This document shows, in pieces, positions 7,137-15,082 of a DNA stretch of 33,967 nucleotides. Under the pieces are notes generated by a model. It was not told the DNA's origin, ran no database searches, and saw nothing but the letters and a program-made list of their open reading frames with translations. The position numbers and the translations under genes were made by a program. The DNA comes from Pseudomonas fluorescens (GTDB lineage: Bacteria > Pseudomonadota > Gammaproteobacteria > Pseudomonadales > Pseudomonadaceae): contig NZ_CABVHJ010000030.1 of NCBI RefSeq assembly GCF_902497745.1, forward strand, positions 5,727-39,693. The letters are read 5' to 3'. Each line of letters begins with the position of its first letter. The stretch's first letter is position 1.

Positions 7137-9094
7137 AGTCACTCGGCACCTGGCTACTGGCCGGGGCGTTGTTGCTGCTCGGCAACAGCGCCCACGCCGG
7201 CCTGCAATTGCGCCTCAAGACCGACGGTCTGAGTTCCGCCCAACAACAGGCCAGCCAGGCGCTGATCGATGAGGCGATGCAAAAGCTGCCGCCGAGTTTT
7301 ATCGAGCGGCTGGATCGGCGCATCGATGTCGGCTGGACCGATGACATGCCCGCCAATGCCTATGGCCAGGCCACGCTGGTTTCCGAACTCGATCTGAATC
7401 GCAAACTGCTCGCCAGCCTTACCGATGGCAGCGCGGCCAAGGAAAAAACCAATCGACCCCACGGCACTGTGCGCCAGGAACTGCTCGCCACGGTGCTGCA
7501 TGAAATCACCCACATTTATGATCGCGCGCGCCTGTGGCCGAGTGCCGAACGCACGTTGATCCAGCGCTGCAGCCGACGTTTCAACAGCGCCGGGCTGATC
7601 GGCATTCCCGATGAGTGTCGCGGCCAGAACGGCCGCCGCTTCACCCTCAGTGACGACCCGCGCCTGCTTGACCTCGCCGGTTGGCAGCAATACGTCGGTC
7701 GCCGTGGCGAACGTGAACAACACAACCGGCAGATCGCCCGCAGCCCGGACCTGTACGAAATCTCCAGCCCGAAGGAGTTCGTCGCAGTCAACATGGAGTA
7801 TTTCCTCCTCGACCCGAGCTACGCCTGCCGCCGCCCGGCGCTGTACCGCTATTACCAGCAACACTTCGGCTGGGCGCCACCGGCCAAGGACACCTGCAGC
7901 AAAACCTTCTCGTTCCTCAATGCCGGCAACGACTTCGCCAAGCAACCCTTGGGGCAGGTCGATCCCGAGCGGGTGTATGCCGTCGACTATCTGCTGGCCG
8001 AGGCCAATCAGAACTGGGTCAGCCGCTGGGGCCACAGCATGTTGCGCCTGGTGATCTGCGCACCGGGCCGCCCGCGCGGGCCGGATTGCCGACTCGATCT
8101 GGATCAGCACCTGGTGTTGTCCTACCGCGCCTTTGTCGGCGATGTACAGCTGTCGAGCTGGGACGGACTGGTCGGCAAATACCCGTCGCGGCTGTTCGTG
8201 CTGCCCTTGGCGCAAGTGATCGACGAATACACCAAGACCGAACTGCGCAGCCTTGCCTCCGTGCCACTGAACCTGTCCCGCGACGAGATCGAAGGCGTGG
8301 TCGAACACGCCGCCGAAATGCACTGGAGCTATGACGGCAACTACTTCTTCCTCTCCAACAACTGTGCGGTGGAAGGCCTGAAGCTGTTGCGCAGCGGCAG
8401 CAACAACAATCAGTTCGTGGGTCTGGACAGCATCATGCCCAACGGCTTGCTGGAAGTGATGAAGGGCCGTGGTCTGGCGGACACCAGTGTGCTGGATGAT
8501 CCGAAAGAAGCGTTGCGTCTGGGCTATCGCTTCGACTCGTTCCGCGATCGCTATCAGGCGATGTTCGATGTGCTGAAGAAGCAATTGCCGATCAAGCAGA
8601 ACACCGTTGAGGAATGGCTTTCGCTGACAGCCGAAGAGCGCCGTGAGTGGTTCGAACGCGCCGACTTGCGCACCAGCGCCGCACTGCTGCTGTTGGAACA
8701 GGCCAGTTATCGGCGCCAGTTGTTGCTGGCTCAGGACGAGGTCAAGCAGCGTTACCTCGGCGCTCGCGAGCTGGAAAACGGCGGCATGGACAAGGCCAAT
8801 GCGACCTTGCAGGAAATCCTCGCCAATAGCGGGTTCCTCAGCCGCCCGGCAGAATTGCTCGACGCCAAGGGTTACGGATTGCCGCAGCCGACCGAGTTCA
8901 CTCGACTGGAGGCAGAGAGCAGTCAGCGGCAGAAGAAGCTGCTGGCACTGTCGGGTGATCTGGACGCCGAAGTACGCAAGTTGCTGGAACCCAAGCGGGC
9001 TGCCGAAATTGCGGCCAGTGAGGAGAATGTGAAGCAGATCGGCGCGCATCTGCGCAAACTGCACAAGGCCTCCGGCGGACTAGAGCTGCCCTGA
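7133..9094 (+). CDS. DUF4105 domain-containing exported protein with a HExxH motif
   Basis: A 653-aa exported protein (signal peptide about residues 1-22, ending NSAHA) starting at the GTG that overlaps the preceding stop. The N-terminal third holds HEITH at residues 123-127, a zinc-metallopeptidase-like motif, in a segment rich in basic and aromatic residues. The middle carries the DUF4105 domain, with a conserved SNNCAVEGLKLL where Cys411 is the prominent cysteine, and NWVSRWGHSMLRLVICAP before it. The last 180 residues look helical and charged, with coiled-coil character. DUF4105 proteins are large cell-envelope proteins of unknown activity. Coupling to the DUF2388 genes suggests that they work together in the periplasm. 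Whether the HExxH binds metal is not shown by sequence alone. Confidence 0.85.
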   Translation: MKSLGTWLLAGALLLLGNSAHAGLQLRLKTDGLSSAQQQASQALIDEAMQKLPPSFIERLDRRIDVGWTDDMPANAYGQATLVSELDLNRKLLASLTDGSAAKEKTNRPHGTVRQELLATVLHEITHIYDRARLWPSAERTLIQRCSRRFNSAGLIGIPDECRGQNGRRFTLSDDPRLLDLAGWQQYVGRRGEREQHNRQIARSPDLYEISSPKEFVAVNMEYFLLDPSYACRRPALYRYYQQHFGWAPPAKDTCSKTFSFLNAGNDFAKQPLGQVDPERVYAVDYLLAEANQNWVSRWGHSMLRLVICAPGRPRGPDCRLDLDQHLVLSYRAFVGDVQLSSWDGLVGKYPSRLFVLPLAQVIDEYTKTELRSLASVPLNLSRDEIEGVVEHAAEMHWSYDGNYFFLSNNCAVEGLKLLRSGSNNNQFVGLDSIMPNGLLEVMKGRGLADTSVLDDPKEALRLGYRFDSFRDRYQAMFDVLKKQLPIKQNTVEEWLSLTAEERREWFERADLRTSAALLLLEQASYRRQLLLAQDEVKQRYLGARELENGGMDKANATLQEILANSGFLSRPAELLDAKGYGLPQPTEFTRLEAESSQRQKKLLALSGDLDAEVRKLLEPKRAAEIAASEENVKQIGAHLRKLHKASGGLELP

Positions 9095-9129
9095 AAAAAA
9101 GACCGCAGCCATTGGCTGCGGTCTTTTTT
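9095..9129. terminator. Bidirectional terminator between convergent genes
   Basis: Perfect 16-bp stem AAAAAAGACCGCAGCC / GGCTGCGGTCTTTTTT with loop ATT. A and T tracts on both sides serve the DUF4105 gene on the plus strand and the RcnB-like gene on the minus strand. Confidence 0.92.
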
Positions 9130-9141
9130 ATTGCCTGCGGA

Positions 9142-9597
9142 TCAATACAAAACGCCATCGAGAATTTCGTAAACGATCCCGCTGCCCACCGCGATCAGCA
9201 CGATATCGCCCCCCGCTCGACGCCATTCATAACCCGGATACACCGGCAAACGACCCAACGCGCGACCGTCCAGACGCTCACCGTAATACCCATGCGGCAA
9301 CGGCCGGCCACGCTCCAGATGAATCCCCGGAGGCGGCGGTGCACCGCGCACGAAGTAGCCATGATTGTCACGAATGGTCTGACGCACCGGACCAAAGTCG
9401 CGCGGTGGCGGGCCACCTCGATGGTCATTTTGCGGACCACGGTGATCATCACCGTGATTGTCGCCACGGTTATCGTAATGGCCCTGCTGCGGACCGCCGT
9501 GGTCGTGATCGTCGCGCGGGTCGGCGCTGGCCAGCAGCGGCGTCGCGCTGATCATCAGCACGCCCAGTCCGGCAATCAGACGTTTCGGCATTTTCAT
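9142..9597 (-). CDS. RcnB/CigR-like exported protein
   Basis: A 151-aa exported protein. Signal peptide MKMPKRLIAGLGVLMISATPLLASA, then a low-complexity stretch rich in His, Asp, Gly and Arg (DDHDHGG, DNHGDDHRG), which may bind metal. The C-terminal module contains LPHGYYGERLDG, YPGYEWRRAGGDIVLIAVGSGI and ILDGVLY. That module is typical of the RcnB (nickel/cobalt homeostasis) and CigR (Salmonella anti-virulence) families. I chose the start at 9597 because AGGAAAG lies just upstream. It is monocistronic and ends at the shared terminator with the DUF4105 gene. A small palindrome, TCAGAACGTGTTCTGA, lies at about 9637-9652 in its leader. The exact role cannot be assigned. Confidence 0.78.
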   Translation of the reverse strand: MKMPKRLIAGLGVLMISATPLLASADPRDDHDHGGPQQGHYDNRGDNHGDDHRGPQNDHRGGPPPRDFGPVRQTIRDNHGYFVRGAPPPPGIHLERGRPLPHGYYGERLDGRALGRLPVYPGYEWRRAGGDIVLIAVGSGIVYEILDGVLY

Positions 9598-9718
9598 CGG
9601 GTCTTTCCTCACGGCACAAACAGCAAAAAGGACCTCAGAACGTGTTCTGAAGCCCTCGGTCTTGCTCATTTAGTCTGTGCCGGGAGGCGCTAATTCCTCT
9701 GTATCAGGAACTTTACCT

Positions 9719-10531
9719 TCAGCTGACGCGGGCCTTACGCACGCCTTCGGACAGCGCCGAACACAGGCTCAATACACCATCGATGGCCTGGTCTGGTGTG
9801 GTCGCGTTAGCAATGTGATCGATCAACGCCGAGCCCACCACCACACCATCGGCCAGACGTGCGATCGCCGCCGCTTGCTCCGGCGTACGGATGCCGAAAC
9901 CGATGCTGATTGGCAGATCGGTATGACGGCGCAGACGAGTCACCGCCTCCTCGACGTGCTCCAGGGTCGCCGCACCGGCACCGGTCACACCGGCTACCGA
10001 CACGTAGTAAACAAAACCGGAGCTGCCGTTGAGCACTTTCGGCAGACGCGCATCGTCGGTAGTCGGCGTGGTCAGGCGGATAAAGTCCAGACCGGCAGCC
10101 TGTGCCGGATCGCACAGCTCAGCGTTGTGCTCAGGCGGCATGTCGACCACGATCAGACCATCGACACCGGCCTCTTTCGCATCAGCGATGAAGCGCTCGA
10201 CGCCATACATGTGGATCGGGTTGAAGTAGCCCATCAGCACCAGCGGCGTATCGCTGTTGCCTTCACGGAACTCGCGAACCATTTGCAGGGTTTTCGCCAG
10301 GTTCTGCTTGGCGCCCAAGGCGCGGATGTTCGCCAGTTGAATCGCCGGGCCATCTGCCATCGGGTCGGTGAAAGGCATACCCAGCTCGATCACATCGGCG
10401 CCCGCACCCGGCAAACCTTTGAGGATCGCCAGCGAGGTGTCGTAGTCCGGATCACCGGCGGTGACGAAGGTCACCAGCGCCGCGCGGTTCTGTTCTTTGA
10501 GGTCGGCAAAACGTGTTTGCAGGCGGCTCAT
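9719..10531 (-). CDS. trpA: Tryptophan synthase alpha chain
   Basis: TrpA cleaves indole-3-glycerol phosphate to indole and glyceraldehyde-3-phosphate; indole is channelled to TrpB. The 270-aa product has the catalytic pair Glu49 (VIELGMPFTDP) and Asp60 (MADGPAIQ) in the usual positions, the mobile loop region around LTTPTTDDARL, and the phosphate-binding GFGIRTPEQA and VVGSALID. Its start overlaps the trpB stop by one base (TGATG), so translation is coupled. Length is normal. Confidence 0.97.
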   Translation of the reverse strand: MSRLQTRFADLKEQNRAALVTFVTAGDPDYDTSLAILKGLPGAGADVIELGMPFTDPMADGPAIQLANIRALGAKQNLAKTLQMVREFREGNSDTPLVLMGYFNPIHMYGVERFIADAKEAGVDGLIVVDMPPEHNAELCDPAQAAGLDFIRLTTPTTDDARLPKVLNGSSGFVYYVSVAGVTGAGAATLEHVEEAVTRLRRHTDLPISIGFGIRTPEQAAAIARLADGVVVGSALIDHIANATTPDQAIDGVLSLCSALSEGVRKARVS

Positions 10532-11763
10532 CAGTGTTTCTCCTGCTTCGACTGTTCCATATGGTGCATGACGGTCTGCATGTCTTTGTCGCCACGGCCC
10601 GACAGGTTGACCACCATCAGGTGATCCTTAGGCAGCTTCGGCGCACGTTTGAACACTTCAGCCAGGGCGTGAGCGCTTTCCAGGGCAGGAATAATCCCCT
10701 CCAGGCGGCAGCATTTGTGGAACGCGTCGAGGGCTTCGTCGTCGGTCACCGAGGTGTATTGAACGCGGCCGATGTCATGCAACCAAGCGTGTTCCGGGCC
10801 AATGCCCGGATAGTCGAGGCCGGCGGAAATCGAGTGGGCGTCGATGATCTGGCCATCGTCGTCCTGCAGCAGGAAAGTACGGTTGCCGTGCAGCACACCC
10901 GGAACGCCACCATTCAGGCTGGCCGCGTGCTTGCCGGTTTCGATGCCGTAACCGGCTGCTTCAACGCCGATGATCTCGACGCTTTTGTCATCGAGGAACG
11001 GGTGGAACAGGCCCATCGCATTGGAACCGCCACCGATGCACGCCACCAGGCTGTCCGGCAAACGGCCTTCCTGAGCCTGCAACTGATCGCGGGTTTCCTT
11101 GCCGATGACGGCCTGGAAGTCGCGAACCATCGCTGGGTATGGATGTGGGCCGGCCACGGTGCCGATCAGGTAGAAGGTGCTGTCGACGTTGGTCACCCAG
11201 TCACGCAGGGCTTCGTTCATCGCGTCTTTCAGGGTGCCGGTGCCGGCCACGACCGGAATCACTTCAGCGCCGAGCAGCTTCATACGGAAGACGTTGGCCT
11301 GCTGACGTTCGATGTCAGTGGTGCCCATGTAGATCACGCAATCCAGACCGAAACGTGCAGCAACGGTGGCGGTGGCCACGCCGTGCATGCCGGCGCCGGT
11401 CTCGGCGATGATGCGCTTCTTGCCCATGCGCCGCGCCAGCAGGATCTGGCCGATGCAGTTGTTGATCTTGTGCGCGCCGGTGTGGTTCAGCTCTTCGCGC
11501 TTGAGATAAATCTTCGCGCCGCCGCAGAATTCGGTCAGGCGTTCAGCGAAATACAGCGGGCTCGGACGTCCGACATAGTCGCGCTGGAAGTAGGCCAATT
11601 CTTCTTTGAAAGCCGGATCTTCCTTGGCCGCTTCGTACTCACGGGCCAGATCGAGGATCAACGGCATCAGGGTTTCCGCCACGTAGCGGCCACCGAACGA
11701 GCCGAACAGGCCGTTATCGTCCGGGCCGTTACGCAGATCAGAGGTGTTCGAAGTCTGGGTCAT
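10531..11763 (-). CDS. trpB: Tryptophan synthase beta chain
   Basis: TrpB is the PLP enzyme that joins indole and serine to make tryptophan. The 410-aa product carries the PLP lysine in HTGAHKINN (Lys99 from the chosen start) and the phosphate-binding loop CIGGGSNAMG. I chose ATG 11763 because GGAG stands seven bases upstream; a start at 11790 would extend into the promoter. It is the first gene of trpBA, divergent from trpI, the arrangement found in all studied pseudomonads, where TrpI with indoleglycerol phosphate activates transcription. Confidence 0.97.
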   Translation of the reverse strand: MTQTSNTSDLRNGPDDNGLFGSFGGRYVAETLMPLILDLAREYEAAKEDPAFKEELAYFQRDYVGRPSPLYFAERLTEFCGGAKIYLKREELNHTGAHKINNCIGQILLARRMGKKRIIAETGAGMHGVATATVAARFGLDCVIYMGTTDIERQQANVFRMKLLGAEVIPVVAGTGTLKDAMNEALRDWVTNVDSTFYLIGTVAGPHPYPAMVRDFQAVIGKETRDQLQAQEGRLPDSLVACIGGGSNAMGLFHPFLDDKSVEIIGVEAAGYGIETGKHAASLNGGVPGVLHGNRTFLLQDDDGQIIDAHSISAGLDYPGIGPEHAWLHDIGRVQYTSVTDDEALDAFHKCCRLEGIIPALESAHALAEVFKRAPKLPKDHLMVVNLSGRGDKDMQTVMHHMEQSKQEKH

Positions 11764-11877
11764 GGGTTGCTCCAGGTGAATTCGGGTCAAAAGACAATGA
11801 CGACCACTCTACCCCTGACCTTCGAGACTGAAAACCGATAAGATCGCCACAACCTGTCAGGAAAACTCACAGATACC
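11764..11877. promoter_or_regulatory. trpI-trpB intergenic control region with a LysR-type box
   Basis: This 114-bp divergent region holds a palindrome at 11854-11872 (arms CTGTCAG and CTCACAG around GAAAA) that fits the LysR-family T-N11-A rule. It lies six bases before the trpI ATG. In Pseudomonas, TrpI binds the trpI-trpB intergenic region, represses itself and activates trpBA. That this palindrome is the strong TrpI site is my inference. No consensus sigma-70 promoter is obvious for trpBA, as expected for an activated promoter. Confidence 0.65.
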
Positions 11878-12795
11878 ATGAGCCACGACCTTCCTCCGCT
11901 GAACGCCTTGCGTGCGTTCGAAGCCACGGCCCGATTGAACAGCGTCAGTCAGGCCGCTGAACAGCTGCACGTCACTCATGGCGCAGTCAGCCGCCAGCTC
12001 AAGGTGCTGGAAGAACACTTGGGCGTCAGTCTTTTCGCCAAAGACGGGCGCGGCTTGAAACTCACAGATGCCGGCATGCGTTTACGCGATGCCAGCGGTG
12101 AGGCGTTTGACCGGTTGCGCAGTGTTTGTGCGGAGCTGACGCAGAGCACGGCGGATGCGCCTTTCGTGCTGGGTTGCTCCGGAAGCCTGTTGGCACGCTG
12201 GTTTATTCCGCGTTTGGGGCGATTGAATGCCGATCTGCCGGATCTGCGTCTGCATCTGTCGGCGGGTGAAGGCGATCTCGATCCACGACGTCCGGGACTG
12301 GATGCCTTGCTGCTATTCGCCGAGCCACCTTGGCCGGCAGACATGCAGGTCTACGAACTCGCCGCAGAACGCATCGGCCCGGTCATGAGCCCATTGTTCA
12401 GCGGTTACCAACGCCTGCTAAGCGCACCAGCCTCGGCGCTGCTCCATGAACCGCTGCTGCACACCACTTCGCGCCCGCAAGCCTGGCCGAGTTGGGCGCG
12501 GCAGAACGCACTCGACGCAAAAGCGTTGAAGCTGGGGCAAGGTTTCGAGCATTTGTATTATTTGCTGGAGGCCGCCGTCGCCGGACTTGGCGTGGCAATC
12601 GCGCCGGAACCGCTGGTGACGGAAGATTTGAAGGCCGGTCGCCTGGTTGCGCCCTGGGGCTTCTGTGAAACCCCGGCGCAACTGGCGTTGTGGCTACCCA
12701 AGCGCGCCGCAGACGGGCGCGCCCGGCAACTGGCGCAATGGCTCAAGAACGAGCTGCGCCAGAGCGATCACTCGCCGCGCTTGAACAGCAAGTAA
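11878..12795 (+). CDS. trpI: LysR-family transcriptional activator of trpBA
   Basis: The 305-aa protein has the LysR N-terminal winged helix (PLNALRAFEATARLNSVSQA, then HVTHGAVSRQLKVLEEHLGV, residues about 6-60) and a C-terminal effector-binding domain. Position next to and divergent from trpB identifies it as TrpI, which senses indole-3-glycerol phosphate. The similar GcvA-type regulators share the same DNA-binding segment, so identity rests partly on context. Its 3' end overlaps the convergent DUF883 gene by 28 bases. Confidence 0.93.
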   Translation: MSHDLPPLNALRAFEATARLNSVSQAAEQLHVTHGAVSRQLKVLEEHLGVSLFAKDGRGLKLTDAGMRLRDASGEAFDRLRSVCAELTQSTADAPFVLGCSGSLLARWFIPRLGRLNADLPDLRLHLSAGEGDLDPRRPGLDALLLFAEPPWPADMQVYELAAERIGPVMSPLFSGYQRLLSAPASALLHEPLLHTTSRPQAWPSWARQNALDAKALKLGQGFEHLYYLLEAAVAGLGVAIAPEPLVTEDLKAGRLVAPWGFCETPAQLALWLPKRAADGRARQLAQWLKNELRQSDHSPRLNSK

Positions 12796-13094
12796 GCCGC
12801 GAGCAGACCGATCGCACCGACCGCGACACCGGCGGTCGTCCACGGATGTTCCTGGGCGTAATCACGGGTGGCGATCCCGGTTTCGCGGGTTTTCACTTTG
12901 ACTTCTTCATAGGCATCGCTGAGCAGGTGGCGCGAGTGTTTCAGCGCACTTTCGGCATTGCTTTTCAGCGCCTTGAGGGTCTTGCGCGACTCGTCCGAAG
13001 CGTCGTCCTTCAAGCTTTCCAACGATTTGAGCAGACTCTCGATCTCGGCTTCCATGCTTTGCAACGAGGCTTTACGTAAAGAGGTGTTGGCCAT
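12768..13094 (-). CDS. DUF883 (ElaB/YqjD-like) membrane-anchored protein
   Basis: A 108-aa protein with a long charged helix (residues about 10-75, EAEIESLLKSLESLKDDASD), then the family motif YAQEHPWTTAGVAVGAIGLLAAYLLFKRGE, a C-terminal membrane anchor with basic end. DUF883 proteins of the ElaB/YqjD group are tail-anchored inner-membrane proteins that associate with ribosomes in stationary phase in E. coli. The start at 13094 has AGGAGAG upstream; the longer open frame extends into the dodecin promoter. Its 3' end overlaps trpI, tail to tail, by 28 bases. Confidence 0.88.
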   Translation of the reverse strand: MANTSLRKASLQSMEAEIESLLKSLESLKDDASDESRKTLKALKSNAESALKHSRHLLSDAYEEVKVKTRETGIATRDYAQEHPWTTAGVAVGAIGLLAAYLLFKRGE

Positions 13095-13251
13095 GGTGGC
13101 TCTCCTGCATTGGTGATGAGTGGCGTGTGTTGGTTGGGACTTCAGCGGTTTGAGAAAGTGCAGAAAATCTGAACTTCGTCCGCGCAAGGCCGCCGAAATC
13201 AACAGTGCAGATTCACTGCTAGTCTCAATTCCACACGCCAAGGAGATCGCC

Positions 13252-13467
13252 ATGAGTGACCATCACACGTACAAGAAAGTCGAGCTGGTCGGTTCGTCCA
13301 CCAGCAGCATCGAAGACGCCATCAACAACGCAATTGCTGAAGCAAACAAGACCATTCGCAACCTGGAATGGTTTGAAGTGACCGAAACCCGTGGCCATAT
13401 CAAGGACGGCAAGGCAGCGCACTTTCAGGTGACGTTGAAAGTGGGCTTCAAGATTGCCAGCAGCTGA
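13252..13467 (+). CDS. Dodecin family flavin-binding protein
   Basis: A 71-aa dodecin: small proteins that form hollow dodecamers and store or buffer flavins. The sequence shows the full pattern: YKKVELVGSSTSSIEDAINNAI, then NLEWFEVTETRGHI with Trp40, which would stack on the flavin rings, and FQVTLKVGFKI. ATG 13252 follows AAGGAG at a good distance; the frame extends further upstream, but only through the divergent promoter region. It is divergent from the DUF883 gene and followed by a hairpin. Confidence 0.92.
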   Translation: MSDHHTYKKVELVGSSTSSIEDAINNAIAEANKTIRNLEWFEVTETRGHIKDGKAAHFQVTLKVGFKIASS

Positions 13468-13538
13468 GTTTGGTCTAGTCTTCTGAACTTGCGCGCTGGC
13501 CGAGTGCCATAGGAATGGCAAAGCGCTACAGGGTGGCT

Positions 13539-13561
13539 GCATCGAGTGAACGACTCGATGC
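13539..13561 (+). terminator. Hairpin after the dodecin gene
   Basis: Perfect 9-bp stem GCATCGAGT / ACTCGATGC with a 5-base loop. A short T tract comes about 8 bases later (CTCTTTT), so terminator function is plausible but weak. Confidence 0.45.
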
Positions 13562-13595
13562 CCGCCTCTTTTAATCCGACCAGGGAGTGCGACCG

Positions 13596-13820
13596 ATGAA
13601 GAAGTTCATGTTGGCAGTAGGTTTGTTGAGCCTTGCGGGTGGTGCGTTTGCTGCCGGTAAGCCATGTGAAGAGCTGAAAAGCGAGATTGCGGCGAAGCTG
13701 GATGCCAAGGGCGTTTCCGGGTATTCGCTGGAGATTGTCGACAAGGGCGCAGCCGCTGGTGGCGACGTCGTTGGTACCTGCGAAGGTGGAACCAAGGAAA
13801 TTGTCTACAAGCGCGGTTGA
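13596..13820 (+). CDS. DUF1161 domain-containing secreted protein, copy 1
   Basis: A 74-aa exported protein. Signal peptide MKKFMLAVGLLSLAGGAFA, then the DUF1161 core: KPCEELKSEIAAKLDAKGV, YSLEIVDKG and VVGTCEGGTKEIVYKR. Two cysteines (in KPCEEL and GTCEGG) probably form a disulfide in the periplasm. ATG 13596 has GGGAG upstream; an in-frame GTG at 13587 lies inside the ribosome site and is less likely. A second copy of the family sits at 15996. Function unknown. Confidence 0.86.
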   Translation: MKKFMLAVGLLSLAGGAFAAGKPCEELKSEIAAKLDAKGVSGYSLEIVDKGAAAGGDVVGTCEGGTKEIVYKRG

Positions 13821-13835
13821 TCGTGACTGAAATGC

Positions 13836-13864
13836 AAAAGCCGACGTGGAAGCGTCGGCTTTTT
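13836..13864 (+). terminator. Rho-independent terminator of the first DUF1161 gene
   Basis: Perfect 11-bp stem AAAAGCCGACG / CGTCGGCTTTT with a 6-base loop and continuing T tract. Confidence 0.92.
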
Positions 13865-13900
13865 TGTGTCTGAAAGATTTGTGGTGTGTTTGAGATTGAT

Positions 13901-14076
13901 CCCCCTCACCCCAGCCCTCTCCCCCAAGGGGGCGAGGGGGAAAGGGAGCAGATCGGGGGTTGTTCAGAGCCTGAGTGCGACTGGATTTTTCAGGTCGACG
14001 TCGAGCGCAAGAACACCTCGGTCAGTCCCCTCTCCCTCCGGGCGGTCCGACGTTTCGGGAGGGCCAGGGTGAGGGG
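13901..14076. repeat. Long-range inverted repeat, G/C-skewed (dispersed intergenic repeat type)
   Basis: The left arm (13902-13923) reads CCCCTCACCCCAGCCCTCTC and the right arm (14057-14076) GGGAGGGCCAGGGTGAGGGG, its near-perfect complement, about 133 bases apart. Inner blocks form smaller stems: CCCCCAAGGGGG at 13920-13931, CCCTCTCCCTCCGG near 14029. This pattern of facing C-rich and G-rich arms is common between genes in Pseudomonas and related genera. It fills the gap between the DUF1161 terminator and the convergent LLM gene, and may act in transcript ends or as a non-autonomous mobile repeat. Confidence 0.7.
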
Positions 14077-14080
14077 CTTT

Positions 14081-15082
14081 TCAGCCCTTCATCACCTGCG
14101 CCAACAACTCGTAGGAATGCACACGATCAGCGTGTTCATACAAGTCGCTGGTGAAAATCAGCTCATCAGCCTGCGTCTGCTCAACCAACACCTCCAGCTT
14201 GGCGCGGATCTTCTGCGGGCTACCGACCATCGCCAGCCCAAGGAAATCACCCACCGCTTCACGCTCATGCGGTAGCCACAGCCCATCCATGGTTTTCACC
14301 GGCGGACGCTGCACCAGACTCTGCCCACGCATCAGCGCCAGAATGCGCTGGTACACCGAGGTCGCCAGGTAATCGGCGTGCTCATCGGTATCCGCCGCCA
14401 CCAGCGGCACACCGAGCATCACATACGGCTTGTCGAGCACCGCCGACGGCTTGAAGTGATTACGGTAGACGCGAATCGCCTCGTGCATGAAGCGCGGGGC
14501 GAAATGCGAGGCGAAGGCGTAAGGCAAACCGCGCTCACCGGCCAGTTGCGCACTGAACAGGCTGGAACCAAGCAACCAGATCGGCACATTGGTGCCGGTG
14601 CCGGGCATCGCGATCACGCGCTGATCCGGGGTACGCGGGCCGAGGTAGCGCACCAGTTCGGCGACGTCTTCCGGGAAATCATCAGCGCTGCCGGAGCGTT
14701 CACGACGCAGCGCGCGAGCAGTCATTTGATCTGAGCCGGGGGCGCGCCCCAGACCGAGATCTATCCGGCCCGGGTACAGGCTTTCCAGCGTACCGAACTG
14801 CTCGGCGATCACCAGCGGCGCATGGTTGGGCAGCATCACACCGCCGGAGCCGACACGAATCGTCGACGTTCCGCCCGCCAGATAACCGAGCAAAACCGAG
14901 GTCGCGGAACTGGCGATACCGTCCATGTTGTGGTGTTCGGCTACCCAGAACCGCGTATAGCCGAATTTCTCGACGTGCTGGGCCAGGTCCAGCGAGTTAC
15001 GTAGCGATTGCGCCGGGCTGCCGTTTTCGCGCACTGGCACCAGATCGAGGGTGGAAAATTTTACGTCGGACAGTTGTTTCAT
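14081..15082 (-). CDS. LLM class flavin-dependent oxidoreductase (luciferase-like)
   Basis: A 333-aa member of the bacterial luciferase-like (LLM) family, group of E. coli YhbW: FMN-dependent monooxygenases with a TIM-barrel fold. Visible marks are SLDLAQHVEKFGYTRFWVAEHHN near residues 31-52, the following GIASSATSVLLG, the GGVMLPNHAPLVIAEQFGTLE block and IDLGLGRAPGSD. The substrate is not known. The ATG at 15082 abuts a hairpin-forming sequence (15083-15116) that includes the likely ribosome site, so translation may be controlled there. Confidence 0.88.
   Translation of the reverse strand: MKQLSDVKFSTLDLVPVRENGSPAQSLRNSLDLAQHVEKFGYTRFWVAEHHNMDGIASSATSVLLGYLAGGTSTIRVGSGGVMLPNHAPLVIAEQFGTLESLYPGRIDLGLGRAPGSDQMTARALRRERSGSADDFPEDVAELVRYLGPRTPDQRVIAMPGTGTNVPIWLLGSSLFSAQLAGERGLPYAFASHFAPRFMHEAIRVYRNHFKPSAVLDKPYVMLGVPLVAADTDEHADYLATSVYQRILALMRGQSLVQRPPVKTMDGLWLPHEREAVGDFLGLAMVGSPQKIRAKLEVLVEQTQADELIFTSDLYEHADRVHSYELLAQVMKG

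Noticed and set aside
9637..9652. TCAGAACGTGTTCTGA palindrome before the RcnB-like gene as a known operator
   Set aside because: It is a good palindrome but I cannot tie it to a known regulator, so it is only mentioned in the gene entry.
9677..10624. Plus-strand open frame of 315 codons across trpA
   Set aside because: Antisense to trpA, which has all catalytic residues; no ribosome site or family features.
10513..11841. Plus-strand open frame of 442 codons across trpB
   Set aside because: Antisense shadow of trpB.
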